Of a DNA stretch of 64,000 bases, positions 9,023-17,659 are shown one piece after another. The position numbers and the translations under genes are program-made. The first letter of the stretch is position 1, and each line of letters starts with the position of its first letter. A model generated the notes under the pieces. The model worked only from the letters and a program-made list of their open reading frames with translations, made no database searches and was not told the DNA's origin. The stretch lies in the NCBI GenBank assembly GCA_018242725.1, contig JAFEBI010000008.1, positions 27,795 through 91,794 on the forward strand, written 5' to 3'. This DNA comes from Nitrospira sp. GTDB lineage: Bacteria; Nitrospirota; Nitrospiria; Nitrospirales; Nitrospiraceae.

Positions 9023-10854
9023 CGGCTTCTGTTTCCACTTCTCCAAAGATCGATCACCCCCTCAACGTCATTGTCGCTACAGACTGTGGCAGTACCACAA
9101 CCAAGGCGATTCTCATTGAGAAAGTCGGGGACACCTATCGACAGACCTATCGTGGTGAAGCACCGACGACCGTCGAGGCTCCGTTCGAAGACGTGACGCG
9201 TGGGGTCCTGAATGCCATCGCAGAAATAGAGGAGCTGTCAGGCCGTAAGATTTTGGATGGTGATCAGATCATCACACCTTGCCGAGATGACAAGACGGGT
9301 GTCGATATCTATATCTCCACCAGCAGTGCGGGGGGCGGCCTGCAGATGATGGTGACCGGTGTCGTGCAGAACATGACGGGCGAAAGCGCGCAACGGGCTG
9401 CCCTGGGGGCTGGGGCGATCGTCATTGATGTATTGGCGGCGAATGATGGCCGATTGCCGCATGAAAAGATTGAGCGCATCCGTTCCCTGAGACCGGACAT
9501 GATCCTGATGGCGGGCGGAACAGACGGAGGTGCGGTAAACCACGTGGTAGAGATGGCCGAGTATGTGGCAGCAGCGGAACCACGGCCACGGTTCGGTGTG
9601 ACCTATAAGTTGCCGTTGATCTATGCCGGGAACAAGGAAGCACAACCGCAAGTCAAAAAGATTCTTCAAGAGAAATCCGCGCTCGTCGTGACGGATAACA
9701 TTCGACCAGTGCTCGAGCGAGAGAATCTCGCGCCGGCGCGAAACAAGATCCATGACCTATTTCTCGAACATGTCATGCAGCAGGCGCCCGGATACAAGAA
9801 GCTGATCGAGATGGCCGGTGCGCCGATCATGCCCACGCCCGCGGCGGTCGGCCTCATTATGGAAGCGATTGCGAAACGGGAACATCTGAACCTGATCGGG
9901 GTGGATATCGGGGGAGCCACGACCGACGTGTTTTCCGTATTCGACGGAGTATTCAATCGAACGGTCAGTGCCAATCTCGGTATGTCGTACAGCGTGTCGA
10001 ACGTCCTGGCTGAAGCGGGACTCGCCAATATCATGAGATGGGTGCCGTTCACGATCGATGAACAGACCCTGCGCAATCGAATTAAGAACAAGATGATCCG
10101 TCCGACGACCATCCCGCAAACTCTTGATGAGTTGCAGATCGAACAGGCGATCGCGCGTGAAGCCTTGCGTCTGGCCTTGATTCATCACAAGTCACTGGCC
10201 ACGGGATTAAAAGGTGTGCAGCAGGAACGAACGATCTCTGATGTGTTTGAACAACAAGCCTCCGGCAAATCCCTGATCGATATGCTGAAGCTGGATTTGA
10301 TCGTCGGTAGCGGCGGGATTCTCTCTCATGCGCCACGCCGGATCCAATCGATGCTGATGATGGTCGATGCCTACGAACCGATGGGCTGTACAAGACTGTC
10401 GGTCGACAGCATCTTCATGATGCCGCACCTCGGGGTGTTGTCGACGATCAACGAACAGGCTGCCACTGATGTGTTCGTGCGAGATTGCATGATCTATCTC
10501 GGGACTTGTGTGGCGCCGGTCGGACAGGGGAAAGACGGCGAGGTCTGTGCCGACGTTGAGGCGACGTGGCCTGACGGGAAGATCACCAAGGAACAACTGA
10601 GGTTCGGCGAGCTGAAGTTGTTTCCATTGGACTCTGAGCAGAAGGCCACGATCAAAGTTCAGCCTGCCAAAGGTGTCAGTATGGGTGCCGGAGCAGGTGT
10701 GACTGTGACCAAAGAGGTCCATGGTGGCGTCGTGGGGCTCTTGCTCGATGGCCGGGGACGGCCACTGAAACTGCCGGCTGAGCAACAGGCTCGTGTGGCA
10801 GCTCTGAATAGATGGTTCAACTCTGTTGAGTTATACCCGACGACTCAGTCGTGA
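9019..10854 (+). CDS. MutL/GlmL-like ASKHA-fold ATPase
   Basis: 611 residues related to glutamate mutase-associated MutL/GlmL proteins, which have an actin/Hsp70/sugar-kinase nucleotide fold. The phosphate-1 loop is ATDCGSTTTKAILIEK near residue 20; a second phosphate loop, GVDIGGATTDVFSVFDG, lies near residue 295; glycine-rich DMILMAGGTDGGAVNH is near residue 160. In clostridia the family is tied to B12-dependent glutamate mutase, but no mutase subunit or B12-binding motif is encoded nearby. Here the gene is coupled to a small protein and followed by a biotinyl/lipoyl-like protein and four membrane proteins. A role as energising or chaperone ATPase of a membrane complex is inference. Confidence 0.82.
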   Translation: MTASVSTSPKIDHPLNVIVATDCGSTTTKAILIEKVGDTYRQTYRGEAPTTVEAPFEDVTRGVLNAIAEIEELSGRKILDGDQIITPCRDDKTGVDIYISTSSAGGGLQMMVTGVVQNMTGESAQRAALGAGAIVIDVLAANDGRLPHEKIERIRSLRPDMILMAGGTDGGAVNHVVEMAEYVAAAEPRPRFGVTYKLPLIYAGNKEAQPQVKKILQEKSALVVTDNIRPVLERENLAPARNKIHDLFLEHVMQQAPGYKKLIEMAGAPIMPTPAAVGLIMEAIAKREHLNLIGVDIGGATTDVFSVFDGVFNRTVSANLGMSYSVSNVLAEAGLANIMRWVPFTIDEQTLRNRIKNKMIRPTTIPQTLDELQIEQAIAREALRLALIHHKSLATGLKGVQQERTISDVFEQQASGKSLIDMLKLDLIVGSGGILSHAPRRIQSMLMMVDAYEPMGCTRLSVDSIFMMPHLGVLSTINEQAATDVFVRDCMIYLGTCVAPVGQGKDGEVCADVEATWPDGKITKEQLRFGELKLFPLDSEQKATIKVQPAKGVSMGAGAGVTVTKEVHGGVVGLLLDGRGRPLKLPAEQQARVAALNRWFNSVELYPTTQS

Positions 10855-10938
10855 GGACCGAGGGCTGAGGACTCAGGTGCTAAGAAAAGAAGCATTTACA
10901 CAGTCTACAGTCTTCGATACTCAGTCCTGGTGAATAAA

Positions 10939-12063
10939 ATGGCGCACTCCTATACACCCGGCTTGACAGTCACTGACCGCACGGTGATCCACCGTCGCCG
11001 CATGCTGCCGCTCCCAGGGAAAGTGTTGGTGGCCGTCGGTGATCGAGTCCGGTCTGATCAGGTGGTGGCCAGAGCCGAGTTGCCAGGGAAAGTCTTCCCG
11101 ATCAACCTCGCCAATCAGCTCAGCGTCACTCCTGGTGAGATGAAAGGATATCTGACCAAACGCGAAGGTGATGTCGTCACGAAGGACGAAATCCTGGCGG
11201 AGAATCAACCGCTGATCAAATGGTTCAAGACGGAAATTCGCTCGCCGGTCTCCGGCACGATCGAATCAATCTCATCCGTCACGGGGCAGGTCTTGTTACG
11301 TGAGCCGCCGCGAGTACTGGAGTTGCTCGCCTATGTGGATGGCATGATCACCGAGACGATTCCTGAACAGGGTGTCGTGGTGGAGACAACCTGTAGCTTG
11401 GTCCAAGGTATTTTCGGTATCGGTGGGGAGACATCCGGTGACATCGTGATGACGGTAACAGCTCCGGACGAACCATTGACGCCGACTCATCTCACATCCG
11501 CCATGAAAGGGAAGGTGGTGGTGGGAGGCTCGTTTCTTTCAGCCGAGACGATGAAGCATGCCAAGGTTATCGGTGTGGCCGGTGTGGTGATCGGTGGGAT
11601 TCACGACGAAGACCTCCGTGCGTTATTGGGCTATGACCTGGGTGTGGCCATCACGGGAACCGAGCAGGTGGGGTTTACGTTGATCCTGACCGAGGGGTTT
11701 GGGACCATTCCGATGGCCGCTAACACGTTCAAGCTCCTCTCAGCTCATGCAGGTAAGAAAGCATCGATCTCGGGGGCCACACAGATCAGGGCCGGTGTCA
11801 TTCGTCCGGAGATCATTGTTCCACAGGGAGAAGCACAGGCCAAGACAACGAGCCGATCACAACGGGAGGGCATCAGCCTTGGTGATCCCGTTCGGATCAT
11901 TCGTGATCCGATGTTTGGGCGAATCGGTGAAGTGTCGGCGCTCCCGTCTGAGCTGACCAAGATTGCCACGGAGAGTGAGGTGCGCGTCTTGGAGGTCACA
12001 TTTGCTGACGGAAAGACCGTCGTAATTCCACGAACGAATATCGAAGTGATTGAAGGAGCGTGA
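10939..12063 (+). CDS. Biotinyl/lipoyl-like domain protein with C-terminal KOW-like segment
   Basis: About 374 residues (a GTG start three codons upstream is also possible; no clear ribosome binding site for either). The N-terminal half has hammerhead-type signatures: LPLPGKVLVAVGDRVRSDQ, KREGDVVTKDEILAEN and IRSPVSGTIESISSVTGQV. These resemble swinging-arm or membrane-fusion domains, but no modified-lysine motif is evident. The middle part (MKGKVVVGGSF, GVAGVVIGGIHDEDLR) is unassigned. The end (DPVRIIRDPMFGRIGEVSAL, then VPRTNIEVIEGA) resembles a KOW/SH3-like barrel. It sits between the MutL-like gene and the FN3/DUF6754 gene. Function unknown. Confidence 0.7.
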   Translation: MAHSYTPGLTVTDRTVIHRRRMLPLPGKVLVAVGDRVRSDQVVARAELPGKVFPINLANQLSVTPGEMKGYLTKREGDVVTKDEILAENQPLIKWFKTEIRSPVSGTIESISSVTGQVLLREPPRVLELLAYVDGMITETIPEQGVVVETTCSLVQGIFGIGGETSGDIVMTVTAPDEPLTPTHLTSAMKGKVVVGGSFLSAETMKHAKVIGVAGVVIGGIHDEDLRALLGYDLGVAITGTEQVGFTLILTEGFGTIPMAANTFKLLSAHAGKKASISGATQIRAGVIRPEIIVPQGEAQAKTTSRSQREGISLGDPVRIIRDPMFGRIGEVSALPSELTKIATESEVRVLEVTFADGKTVVIPRTNIEVIEGA

Positions 12064-12073
12064 GGAGTGAGAG

Positions 12074-13354
12074 GTGAGGCCTGAAGCGTATCTCGTGAAG
12101 CGCTCGTATGCGCAGTCAAACTGTGCCGTACTCTTCGCGATGGCGTGTCTGGCGAGCCTCGTGGCGTCCCAGACGTTGGCACAGCCATTGATCGCTGCTC
12201 CACAAGATGTGCGGGTGTTCGATACCCCAAACGATGGAGGGGAGAGTCTCACGGTACAGTGGGCTCCTGCACCGTGGGATGGACCCGATGTCCGCTATCA
12301 GGTCTTGATCGGCGATGCCGCCGCATCTGACCCGGCCACCTTCAAGGTTGTCGCAGAGTTTCCGGCTAACACGAAGTACGTCAAGGATACGAAAACCGCC
12401 TGGTGGACCAGGACTGCGGAGAAAACGTGGCATCAGGCGACCATCAAGAGTGCGAAGAGCCTGGAGCTCAAGGATGATCAGCCCTATGCCGTCACCGTGG
12501 CCAGCATGCAGAATGATCAGCGCCTCTTCAGTGCGGTCCAGATCGCGACGCCGGCGGCCAACTGGTTTAACTGGAACCAGCTCAATAATTTGATCATCGG
12601 ACTGTCATTCGGCGGGCTGGTGTTCTTTGCGATCGGTTATGCCAAGCGACACGAGATTTTTCTGCGCCGAATTCCGGGGTTGGATGCCGTTGATGAAGCC
12701 ATTGGTCGCGCCACGGAGCTGGGCAAGCCGATTCTCTATCTCACCGGGGCCCATGATCTGCATGATCCTTCGACGATCGCCGCGGCGGTCATTCTCGGGA
12801 AGGTGGCGAAACGGGCGGCGCTCTATGAAACGGAACTGATGGTGCCTCATCGCGAGCCGATCACAATGGCGGTCTGCCAAGAGATTACGAAACAGGCGTA
12901 CTTGGAAGCCGGGAAGCCGGATCTCTTCAAGGAGGACGCGAACTTTTTTATCACGGCAGATCAGTTCAGCTACACGGCGGCGGTGGACGGCATCATGTTG
13001 CGCAAAAAGCCCGCGGCGAATTTTTTCATGGGCCATTATTTTGCCGAATCGCTGCTCTTGACGGAAACAGGAGCCAGTACCGGGGCCATTCAGATCGCCG
13101 GGACCGATGCGGATCACCAATTGCCCTTCTTCGTGACGACCTGCGACTACACCCTGATCGGTGAGGAGCTCTACGCAGCCAGCGCCTACCTCTCCAAGGA
13201 GTCGGTCCAGATCGGAACATTGCGTGGGCAGGACATCGGGAAGGCCGTGATTCTGGCTGCGCTGGCTATGGGAACCGTCTTGGCGACAGTCGGAGTCGTC
13301 ACCGGCGCACAATGGCCGCAGTTCTTTCTCGATCTCATGAGGGACCTGAAATGA
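12074..13354 (+). CDS. FN3 domain/DUF6754 membrane protein
   Basis: 426 residues from a GTG start. A signal peptide (cleavage near SQTLAQ) is followed by a fibronectin type III-like domain (PQDVRVFDTPNDGGESLTVQ, YQVLIGD). A membrane segment follows (LIIGLSFGGLVFFAIGYA), then a cytoplasmic domain that I match to DUF6754 (GRATELGKPILYLTGAHDL, AALYETELMVPHREPIT) and a terminal membrane segment. The 5' end (12082-12102) lies inside a short repeat also present near 61880, so the true start could be the ATG at 12140. The stop overlaps the next start (ATGA). Confidence 0.72.
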   Translation: MRPEAYLVKRSYAQSNCAVLFAMACLASLVASQTLAQPLIAAPQDVRVFDTPNDGGESLTVQWAPAPWDGPDVRYQVLIGDAAASDPATFKVVAEFPANTKYVKDTKTAWWTRTAEKTWHQATIKSAKSLELKDDQPYAVTVASMQNDQRLFSAVQIATPAANWFNWNQLNNLIIGLSFGGLVFFAIGYAKRHEIFLRRIPGLDAVDEAIGRATELGKPILYLTGAHDLHDPSTIAAAVILGKVAKRAALYETELMVPHREPITMAVCQEITKQAYLEAGKPDLFKEDANFFITADQFSYTAAVDGIMLRKKPAANFFMGHYFAESLLLTETGASTGAIQIAGTDADHQLPFFVTTCDYTLIGEELYAASAYLSKESVQIGTLRGQDIGKAVILAALAMGTVLATVGVVTGAQWPQFFLDLMRDLK

Positions 13355-14001
13355 TCTTTTTGCGCCGACAACTTCCTCTCCTCATTACCCTGGTCACAGG
13401 TTTGTTGTTTGCCGCGCAGTACTATGTGCCGCATCCGGCGTCGGAACAGATGCTCACGTCCGCCACAAAGTGGATGCAGATCGTCGGTGGGTTTGCGTTG
13501 ATCTTGGGAGTGACCAGTCTGTTTCATCAACATGCGGTCAAGATCAAACGCCAGGAAGCAGGCTGGGGGTACAGCCTTGTCCTCTATGTCGGCATGCTCG
13601 GCACAATCGCGGTCGGGCTCTGGGCCAATGGGAAAGAAAGTATCGACGGCACGATGACTGCCTTCGGCTGGGTCTATAACTTCATGATGGTACCGTTGCA
13701 AGGCACGATGTTCGCCATCTTGGCATTTTTCATTGCCTCGGCGGCCTATCGCTCGTTCAGGGCGAGAAGTCGCGAAGCGGCGGTCCTCTTGGTAGCGGCC
13801 GTGATCGTGATGATGGGACGGGTGCCGCTGGGTGAGTATCTGGTTCCTCTGAGCGGCGACGTATCTTCATGGATTTTAAACGTACTCAACTCGTCCGTGC
13901 GTCGAGCCATTCTGATCGGAGTCAGCCTTGGGGCTATCGCCCTGTCGTTCAAGATCATCTTCGGCGTGGAACGGTCGTATCTGGGTGGGAGTAAGGAGTG
14001 A
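13351..14001 (+). CDS. Polytopic membrane protein of the MutL-like cluster
   Basis: 216 residues with about six hydrophobic segments and short loops. It starts with the ATGA overlap on the preceding gene, so the two are translationally coupled. A frame extension upstream to 13312 exists but would duplicate coding sequence. One loop has a basic stretch (HAVKIKRQEAGWGY). No recognised family. It is probably a subunit of the same membrane complex as its neighbours. Confidence 0.68.
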   Translation: MIFLRRQLPLLITLVTGLLFAAQYYVPHPASEQMLTSATKWMQIVGGFALILGVTSLFHQHAVKIKRQEAGWGYSLVLYVGMLGTIAVGLWANGKESIDGTMTAFGWVYNFMMVPLQGTMFAILAFFIASAAYRSFRARSREAAVLLVAAVIVMMGRVPLGEYLVPLSGDVSSWILNVLNSSVRRAILIGVSLGAIALSFKIIFGVERSYLGGSKE

Positions 14002-14020
14002 AGGGTGAGGTGTTGTGGGT

Positions 14021-14863
14021 ATGACGTTCTCGGATCGCATGCTCAAGATCGATCGGCGGATCATCTTCTTGATGATCGGTCTCTGCACCCTCTTGCCGTT
14101 GCTCTATCCGGTCGGGTTACCGATCAAGATTTCGCCGGAAGTGCGCGGTGTGTATGACCACATTGAGTCGTTACCGGAAGGGTCGGTGTTCCTCCTCTCG
14201 ATCGATTTTGACCCGGCCTCGAAGCCGGAGCTGTATCCCCAAGCGATTTCACTGCTCCGACACGCGTTCAGGAAAAATCTTCGCGTGATGACGATGACCT
14301 TGTGGGTATCCGGCACCGGGATGGCTGACCAGATCGTGACGCAGGTCGCCAAAGAGATGGGAAAAGAATACGGAAAGGACTACGCTTTTCTCGGCTGGAG
14401 TCCCGGCGGGCAGGCTGTGATCATCAATATGGGGCAGGATCTCTACTCGGCCTTCCCCAGCGACTATGGCGGAAAACCGACAAAGGGGTTGCCCGTGTTG
14501 GAGGGCGTGCGCAATTTGAAAGATGTGACGTACATGGTCAGTCTTGGAGCAGGACGACCGGGGGTGGAAGAGTGGTACGTCTTTGGAAAAGATAAATACA
14601 AATTTGAAATGGGTGGTGGTTGTACGGGCGTCATGGCGCCTGGACTCTATCCATTGCTCCGGAGCGGGCAGATCAACGGCCTGATCGGCGGTCTCCGTGG
14701 GGCGGCGGAATACGAAAGCTTGATCGGTCAAAAAGGCAAGGCGGTAGCCGGCATGGATGCACAGTCGGCGACGCATGTGGCGATCATTGTCCTGGTCATC
14801 ATGTGCAACCTGATCTATTTTTCGCAGCGGCGGGCCTTACGGGCTCAGGGGCAGCTCGGGTAG
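14021..14863 (+). CDS. Membrane-anchored protein of the MutL-like cluster
   Basis: About 280 residues from the ATG at 14021, preceded by GGTGAGG (a GTG at 14015 is possible). One N-terminal membrane segment, a soluble domain (SLPEGSVFLLSIDFDPASKP, AISLLRHAFRKNLRVM, FLGWSPGGQAVIINMGQD) and one C-terminal membrane segment with basic residues after it (FSQRRALRAQ). The soluble part resembles an alpha/beta sandwich that I cannot name. It is a separate gene in the same run, on the same strand and 19 bp after the last. Function unknown. Confidence 0.66.
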   Translation: MTFSDRMLKIDRRIIFLMIGLCTLLPLLYPVGLPIKISPEVRGVYDHIESLPEGSVFLLSIDFDPASKPELYPQAISLLRHAFRKNLRVMTMTLWVSGTGMADQIVTQVAKEMGKEYGKDYAFLGWSPGGQAVIINMGQDLYSAFPSDYGGKPTKGLPVLEGVRNLKDVTYMVSLGAGRPGVEEWYVFGKDKYKFEMGGGCTGVMAPGLYPLLRSGQINGLIGGLRGAAEYESLIGQKGKAVAGMDAQSATHVAIIVLVIMCNLIYFSQRRALRAQGQLG

Positions 14864-14879
14864 CAGGTAGGAGATAGGG

Positions 14880-15629
14880 ATGGATGCCACAATATTTGGA
14901 GCCTGGGTTGCAACAGGGTTGACGCTCCTTATCTTTTCCTTTCTCTATAAGGACACCCCATTCTTTAAATTCGCCGAACATCTCTACGTCGGGGTCTCGA
15001 TCGGGTATACGATCGTGAAGACCTACGACACCGTGATTCTGCACCTCATCATCAAACCGATTGTCGAGAACGGAGAGTTCGCGCTCCTCATTCCCGTGGC
15101 GATCGGGATGCTCATGCTGACTCGCTATGTGCCGAAGGCGGCTTGGATGTCCCGCTATGCCTTTGCGTTTATCGTGGGGATGGGGTCAGGTTTGGCGATT
15201 CCGAGAACGATCTCATCGTTCATCTTGAAGCAAATCGAGGATACCGTGCGTCCGCTCTTGTCGATCGCGGGACCGGATGGGCTCACCTTTTCGATGAATC
15301 TGCTCAATCCGGCCAGTAACATCAATGCCGTCATTATCTTGCTCGGGGTCAGCTCGGTGCTCTTCTATTTCTTCTTTTCCATCGAGCATAGCGGAACGGG
15401 AAAAGCGGTGGCGCGAACCGGCATCATGTTCCTGATGATCTCCTTCGGCGCCGGGTTCGGGTATACGGTGATGGCCCGCATGTCGCTCTTGATCGGTCGA
15501 TTGAGTGATCTCATCGAGTTTTCAGACGCCTCCTATGGGCGGCCGACGATCTGGTTGGTGGTTGCCGTCGCGGCTGCGTTGGTTCTTCTCAGTCGTCGGT
15601 CTAGCGCCGGTTCACAGGAAAAACAATAG
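14880..15629 (+). CDS. Polytopic membrane protein of the MutL-like cluster
   Basis: 249 residues with seven or so hydrophobic helices and a basic end (SRRSSAGSQEKQ). Charged residues within otherwise apolar stretches (KDTPFFKFAEHLYVGVSIGY, GMGSGLAIPRTISSF) might face a channel or partner protein. It is the last member of the tightly spaced run starting at 8651, ahead of a 161 bp gap. No family recognised. Confidence 0.66.
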   Translation: MDATIFGAWVATGLTLLIFSFLYKDTPFFKFAEHLYVGVSIGYTIVKTYDTVILHLIIKPIVENGEFALLIPVAIGMLMLTRYVPKAAWMSRYAFAFIVGMGSGLAIPRTISSFILKQIEDTVRPLLSIAGPDGLTFSMNLLNPASNINAVIILLGVSSVLFYFFFSIEHSGTGKAVARTGIMFLMISFGAGFGYTVMARMSLLIGRLSDLIEFSDASYGRPTIWLVVAVAAALVLLSRRSSAGSQEKQ

Positions 15630-15790
15630 GTCTTTTTAGCCTATCTGGTCTTTCTGGTGAGTCGGCTTTGCCGATGTTAGGCTCTTGACGAAATGGACCA
15701 TAGTCCAGATACACTGTGTCGGCGAGATTGGATTGATTTGTTTTCTCAACAGGCCAGGCGGGCCGCATAGACGAGATCGACCTCATCATC

Positions 15791-17026
15791 ATGACAACCA
15801 GTTCAACGAGAGACTTCGTCCAATACCCGGTCTTAAGAAATCTACAGTTCTCGCCCATCAAGCAGGGGGAGGATCAGTTGATCGTGCTGTGGGACCCAAG
15901 TGGGCTGAGTAAAGAAAAACTGGTGCTGCCGCTCAACTTCTTTTTTATCGTCCAGCATTTTGATGGAGCGCATTCCATCCAGGATATCGGTGGATTGTAC
16001 TTGAAACGGTTCGGCGAGTTTCTGCTTCCGAGCAAAATTGAGCAGTTGGTCGCGGATCTCGATGAAAAGCTCTTTTTGGAAGGTCCAAGGACTGAGACCG
16101 CACGGCAACAAGCTCGGGCTGAGTATCGACAACGGCCGTTCCGTCCCGCGATGTTTGCCGGACGAAGTTATGAAGCGGATGGCGCCAAGCTGCGAAAGCA
16201 GATCGACGGATTCTTTACCTCAAGTGAGGGGCCTGATTTTAAGCCGTCTGAGAATAAAGGGAAGTTGATCAAAGGGCTCGTGGTGCCCACTTACGATCTC
16301 AAACAAGCAGGACCGGTCTATGCGTGGGGGTACAAAGAACTCCAAGAAAGTCAGCAGCCGGACGTCTATGTGATCATCGGCACCGCCCATGCCGGTCTCG
16401 AGCATGTGTTTGCCGTGACGGACAAGGATTTTGAAACGCCGCTCGGTCTCATTCCAACGGATCGACAGATTGTGACGCGGCTCAAGGCGTTGGTGCCGGA
16501 ATGTGTCGACGAAGAGATCGCGCACCAGTCTGAACATGCGATTGAATTCCAGCTGCCGTTTCTCCAAATGAGTATCAACAAGCCCTTCGCGATTGTTCCA
16601 ATCCTCTCCTCGTTTTCAGCATCCAGCTTGAAGGATGCAACCGTTCAACACTCCGTGGAGCAATTTCTCACGGCTCTCCGGGATGTCATTACCGAGTCTG
16701 GAAAGACAGTCTGTGTGGTTGCGGCCGGAGAGTTGGCCCATCTGGGCCTGCGCTATGGCGATACGGCGCCACCCACAGATTTTTCGTTCCATCGTTCCAT
16801 GCAACGGGACTTGGAGATGCTGAAGTACGCGGAGGAACTGAAGCCGGCGGAATTCGCGGCGTATATCCAGAGAGAAAACGATCAGCGTCGCATCTCCGGG
16901 TTCTCGCCGATCTACGGTCTCTTGCGATTGATCCAAGCGGAAAAGGGCCAGGTTCTCCGCTATGATCGGGGGATTACAGATCAATACAACTCTACCGTGA
17001 CCTATGCCAGCCTGGCGTTCTTCTAG
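15791..17026 (+). CDS. amrB: MEMO-family protein (AmmeMemoRadiSam system protein B-like)
   Basis: 411 residues. The last 290 match the MEMO family: RPAMFAGRSYEADGAKLRKQ, KGLVVPTYDLKQAGPVYAWG, VIIGTAHAG, TPLGLIPTDRQIV, SEHAIEFQLPFLQ and VVAAGELAHLG. The fold is that of extradiol dioxygenases with a possible metal site. The first 120 residues are an extra N-terminal domain (VLPLNFFFIVQHFDGAHSI) of unknown role, also seen in other MEMO-like proteins. The AmmeMemoRadiSam genes A and the radical SAM partner are not in the window. It may be co-transcribed with the membrane cluster upstream. Confidence 0.8.
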   Translation: MTTSSTRDFVQYPVLRNLQFSPIKQGEDQLIVLWDPSGLSKEKLVLPLNFFFIVQHFDGAHSIQDIGGLYLKRFGEFLLPSKIEQLVADLDEKLFLEGPRTETARQQARAEYRQRPFRPAMFAGRSYEADGAKLRKQIDGFFTSSEGPDFKPSENKGKLIKGLVVPTYDLKQAGPVYAWGYKELQESQQPDVYVIIGTAHAGLEHVFAVTDKDFETPLGLIPTDRQIVTRLKALVPECVDEEIAHQSEHAIEFQLPFLQMSINKPFAIVPILSSFSASSLKDATVQHSVEQFLTALRDVITESGKTVCVVAAGELAHLGLRYGDTAPPTDFSFHRSMQRDLEMLKYAEELKPAEFAAYIQRENDQRRISGFSPIYGLLRLIQAEKGQVLRYDRGITDQYNSTVTYASLAFF

Positions 17027-17215
17027 ATCTGTCCAGTCACCCTGTTCGATTAGCCAGGTCCCGGAAGCAACAGCTTGCTGTAGGTCTTCTATTCACGATG
17101 ACGATACGCAAACTCATGAATCCAATGACGATCAATCTCCTCGCCTCTGGTTTGGCTAAATACTGTCCTCAGAAATATGAAAATAAACCACCATATGCAG
17201 CTTGGTGCTGCAATA

Positions 17216-17267
17216 TGCCCCATCACGCCCCAACTCCTAAAATGGTGACGTCCAAAGAGTTGGACAG
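17216..17267 (+). promoter_or_regulatory. Bipartite upstream box of oxidase 1 (boxes A and B)
   Basis: Box A TGCCCCATCACGCCCCAA (17216-17233) and box B GTCCAAAGAGTTGGACAG (17250-17267) have counterparts upstream of oxidase 2 at 26508 and 26542. The two halves start 34 nt apart at both loci. Box A starts 218 nt before the GG of the -24 element at both loci. Box B contains a dyad (GTCCAA/TTGGAC). This is the placement expected of an enhancer site for a sigma-54 activator. The rest of 17027-17430 shows nothing I can call. Confidence 0.65.
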
Positions 17268-17432
17268 TGTAAGGCATTGATTTGTCTAGATCCCTCCAAA
17301 TCAATCTCGGAATTCATGTCCCATTCTTAAGATCGGATTCTTGAGACCCTCTGCACAAGCTGTGTAGCTGCAGTTCGAATAAGTTCTCCTCATACCTGCA
17401 TCTTTCTAATTTTCTTGCATGTTTCCGTGACC

Positions 17433-17448
17433 AGGCATGGTCCTTGCG
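17433..17448 (+). promoter_or_regulatory. Sigma-54 (-24/-12) promoter of oxidase 1
   Basis: AGGCATGGTCCTTGCG matches TGGCACG-N4-TTGCW with GG (17434-17435) and GC (17446-17447) separated by exactly 10 nt. A start site near 17458 would put the structured leader about 17 nt into the transcript. Similar sites precede oxidases 2 and 3. Confidence 0.7.
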
Positions 17449-17474
17449 GTAGCTGAGTTTCGCCGGATAAGGGT

Positions 17475-17540
17475 CTGGTGGTTTTGCCGGCTTCTGATTG
17501 GTTCCTTCTCAAGAAGGTCAACCCAAATCACCAGCTCTTC
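17475..17540 (+). promoter_or_regulatory. Structured 5' leader of oxidase 1
   Basis: The 10-bp closing stem CTGGTGGTTT/AAATCACCAG (one G-U) encloses a segment with CCGGCTTCTG and a hairpin CCTTC-TCAA-GAAGG (17504-17517). It is followed by CTCTTC. It aligns with the leader of oxidase 2 and shares architecture with that of oxidase 3. The start codon lies about 120 nt further on. Confidence 0.6.
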
Positions 17541-17659
17541 CTCAACTGGAGATTATGAGGGGCAGAGTGACTCCTATTTTTAGGGGCCGGTATGACGGTC
17601 GGACGTAGGATCGAAAGTGTTTGATGCGGTCACATTTCAAGAGAAAGGGAGGCCGAGTT

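Noticed and set aside
9019..10854. Part of a B12-dependent glutamate mutase operon
   Set aside because: No mutase E or S subunit and no B12-binding motif is encoded nearby; only the MutL-like ATPase is present.
17098..17280. 60-residue open frame upstream of oxidase 1
   Set aside because: It covers boxes A and B, has no ribosome binding site, and its translation carries no protein-like pattern; the conservation here is of DNA motifs.
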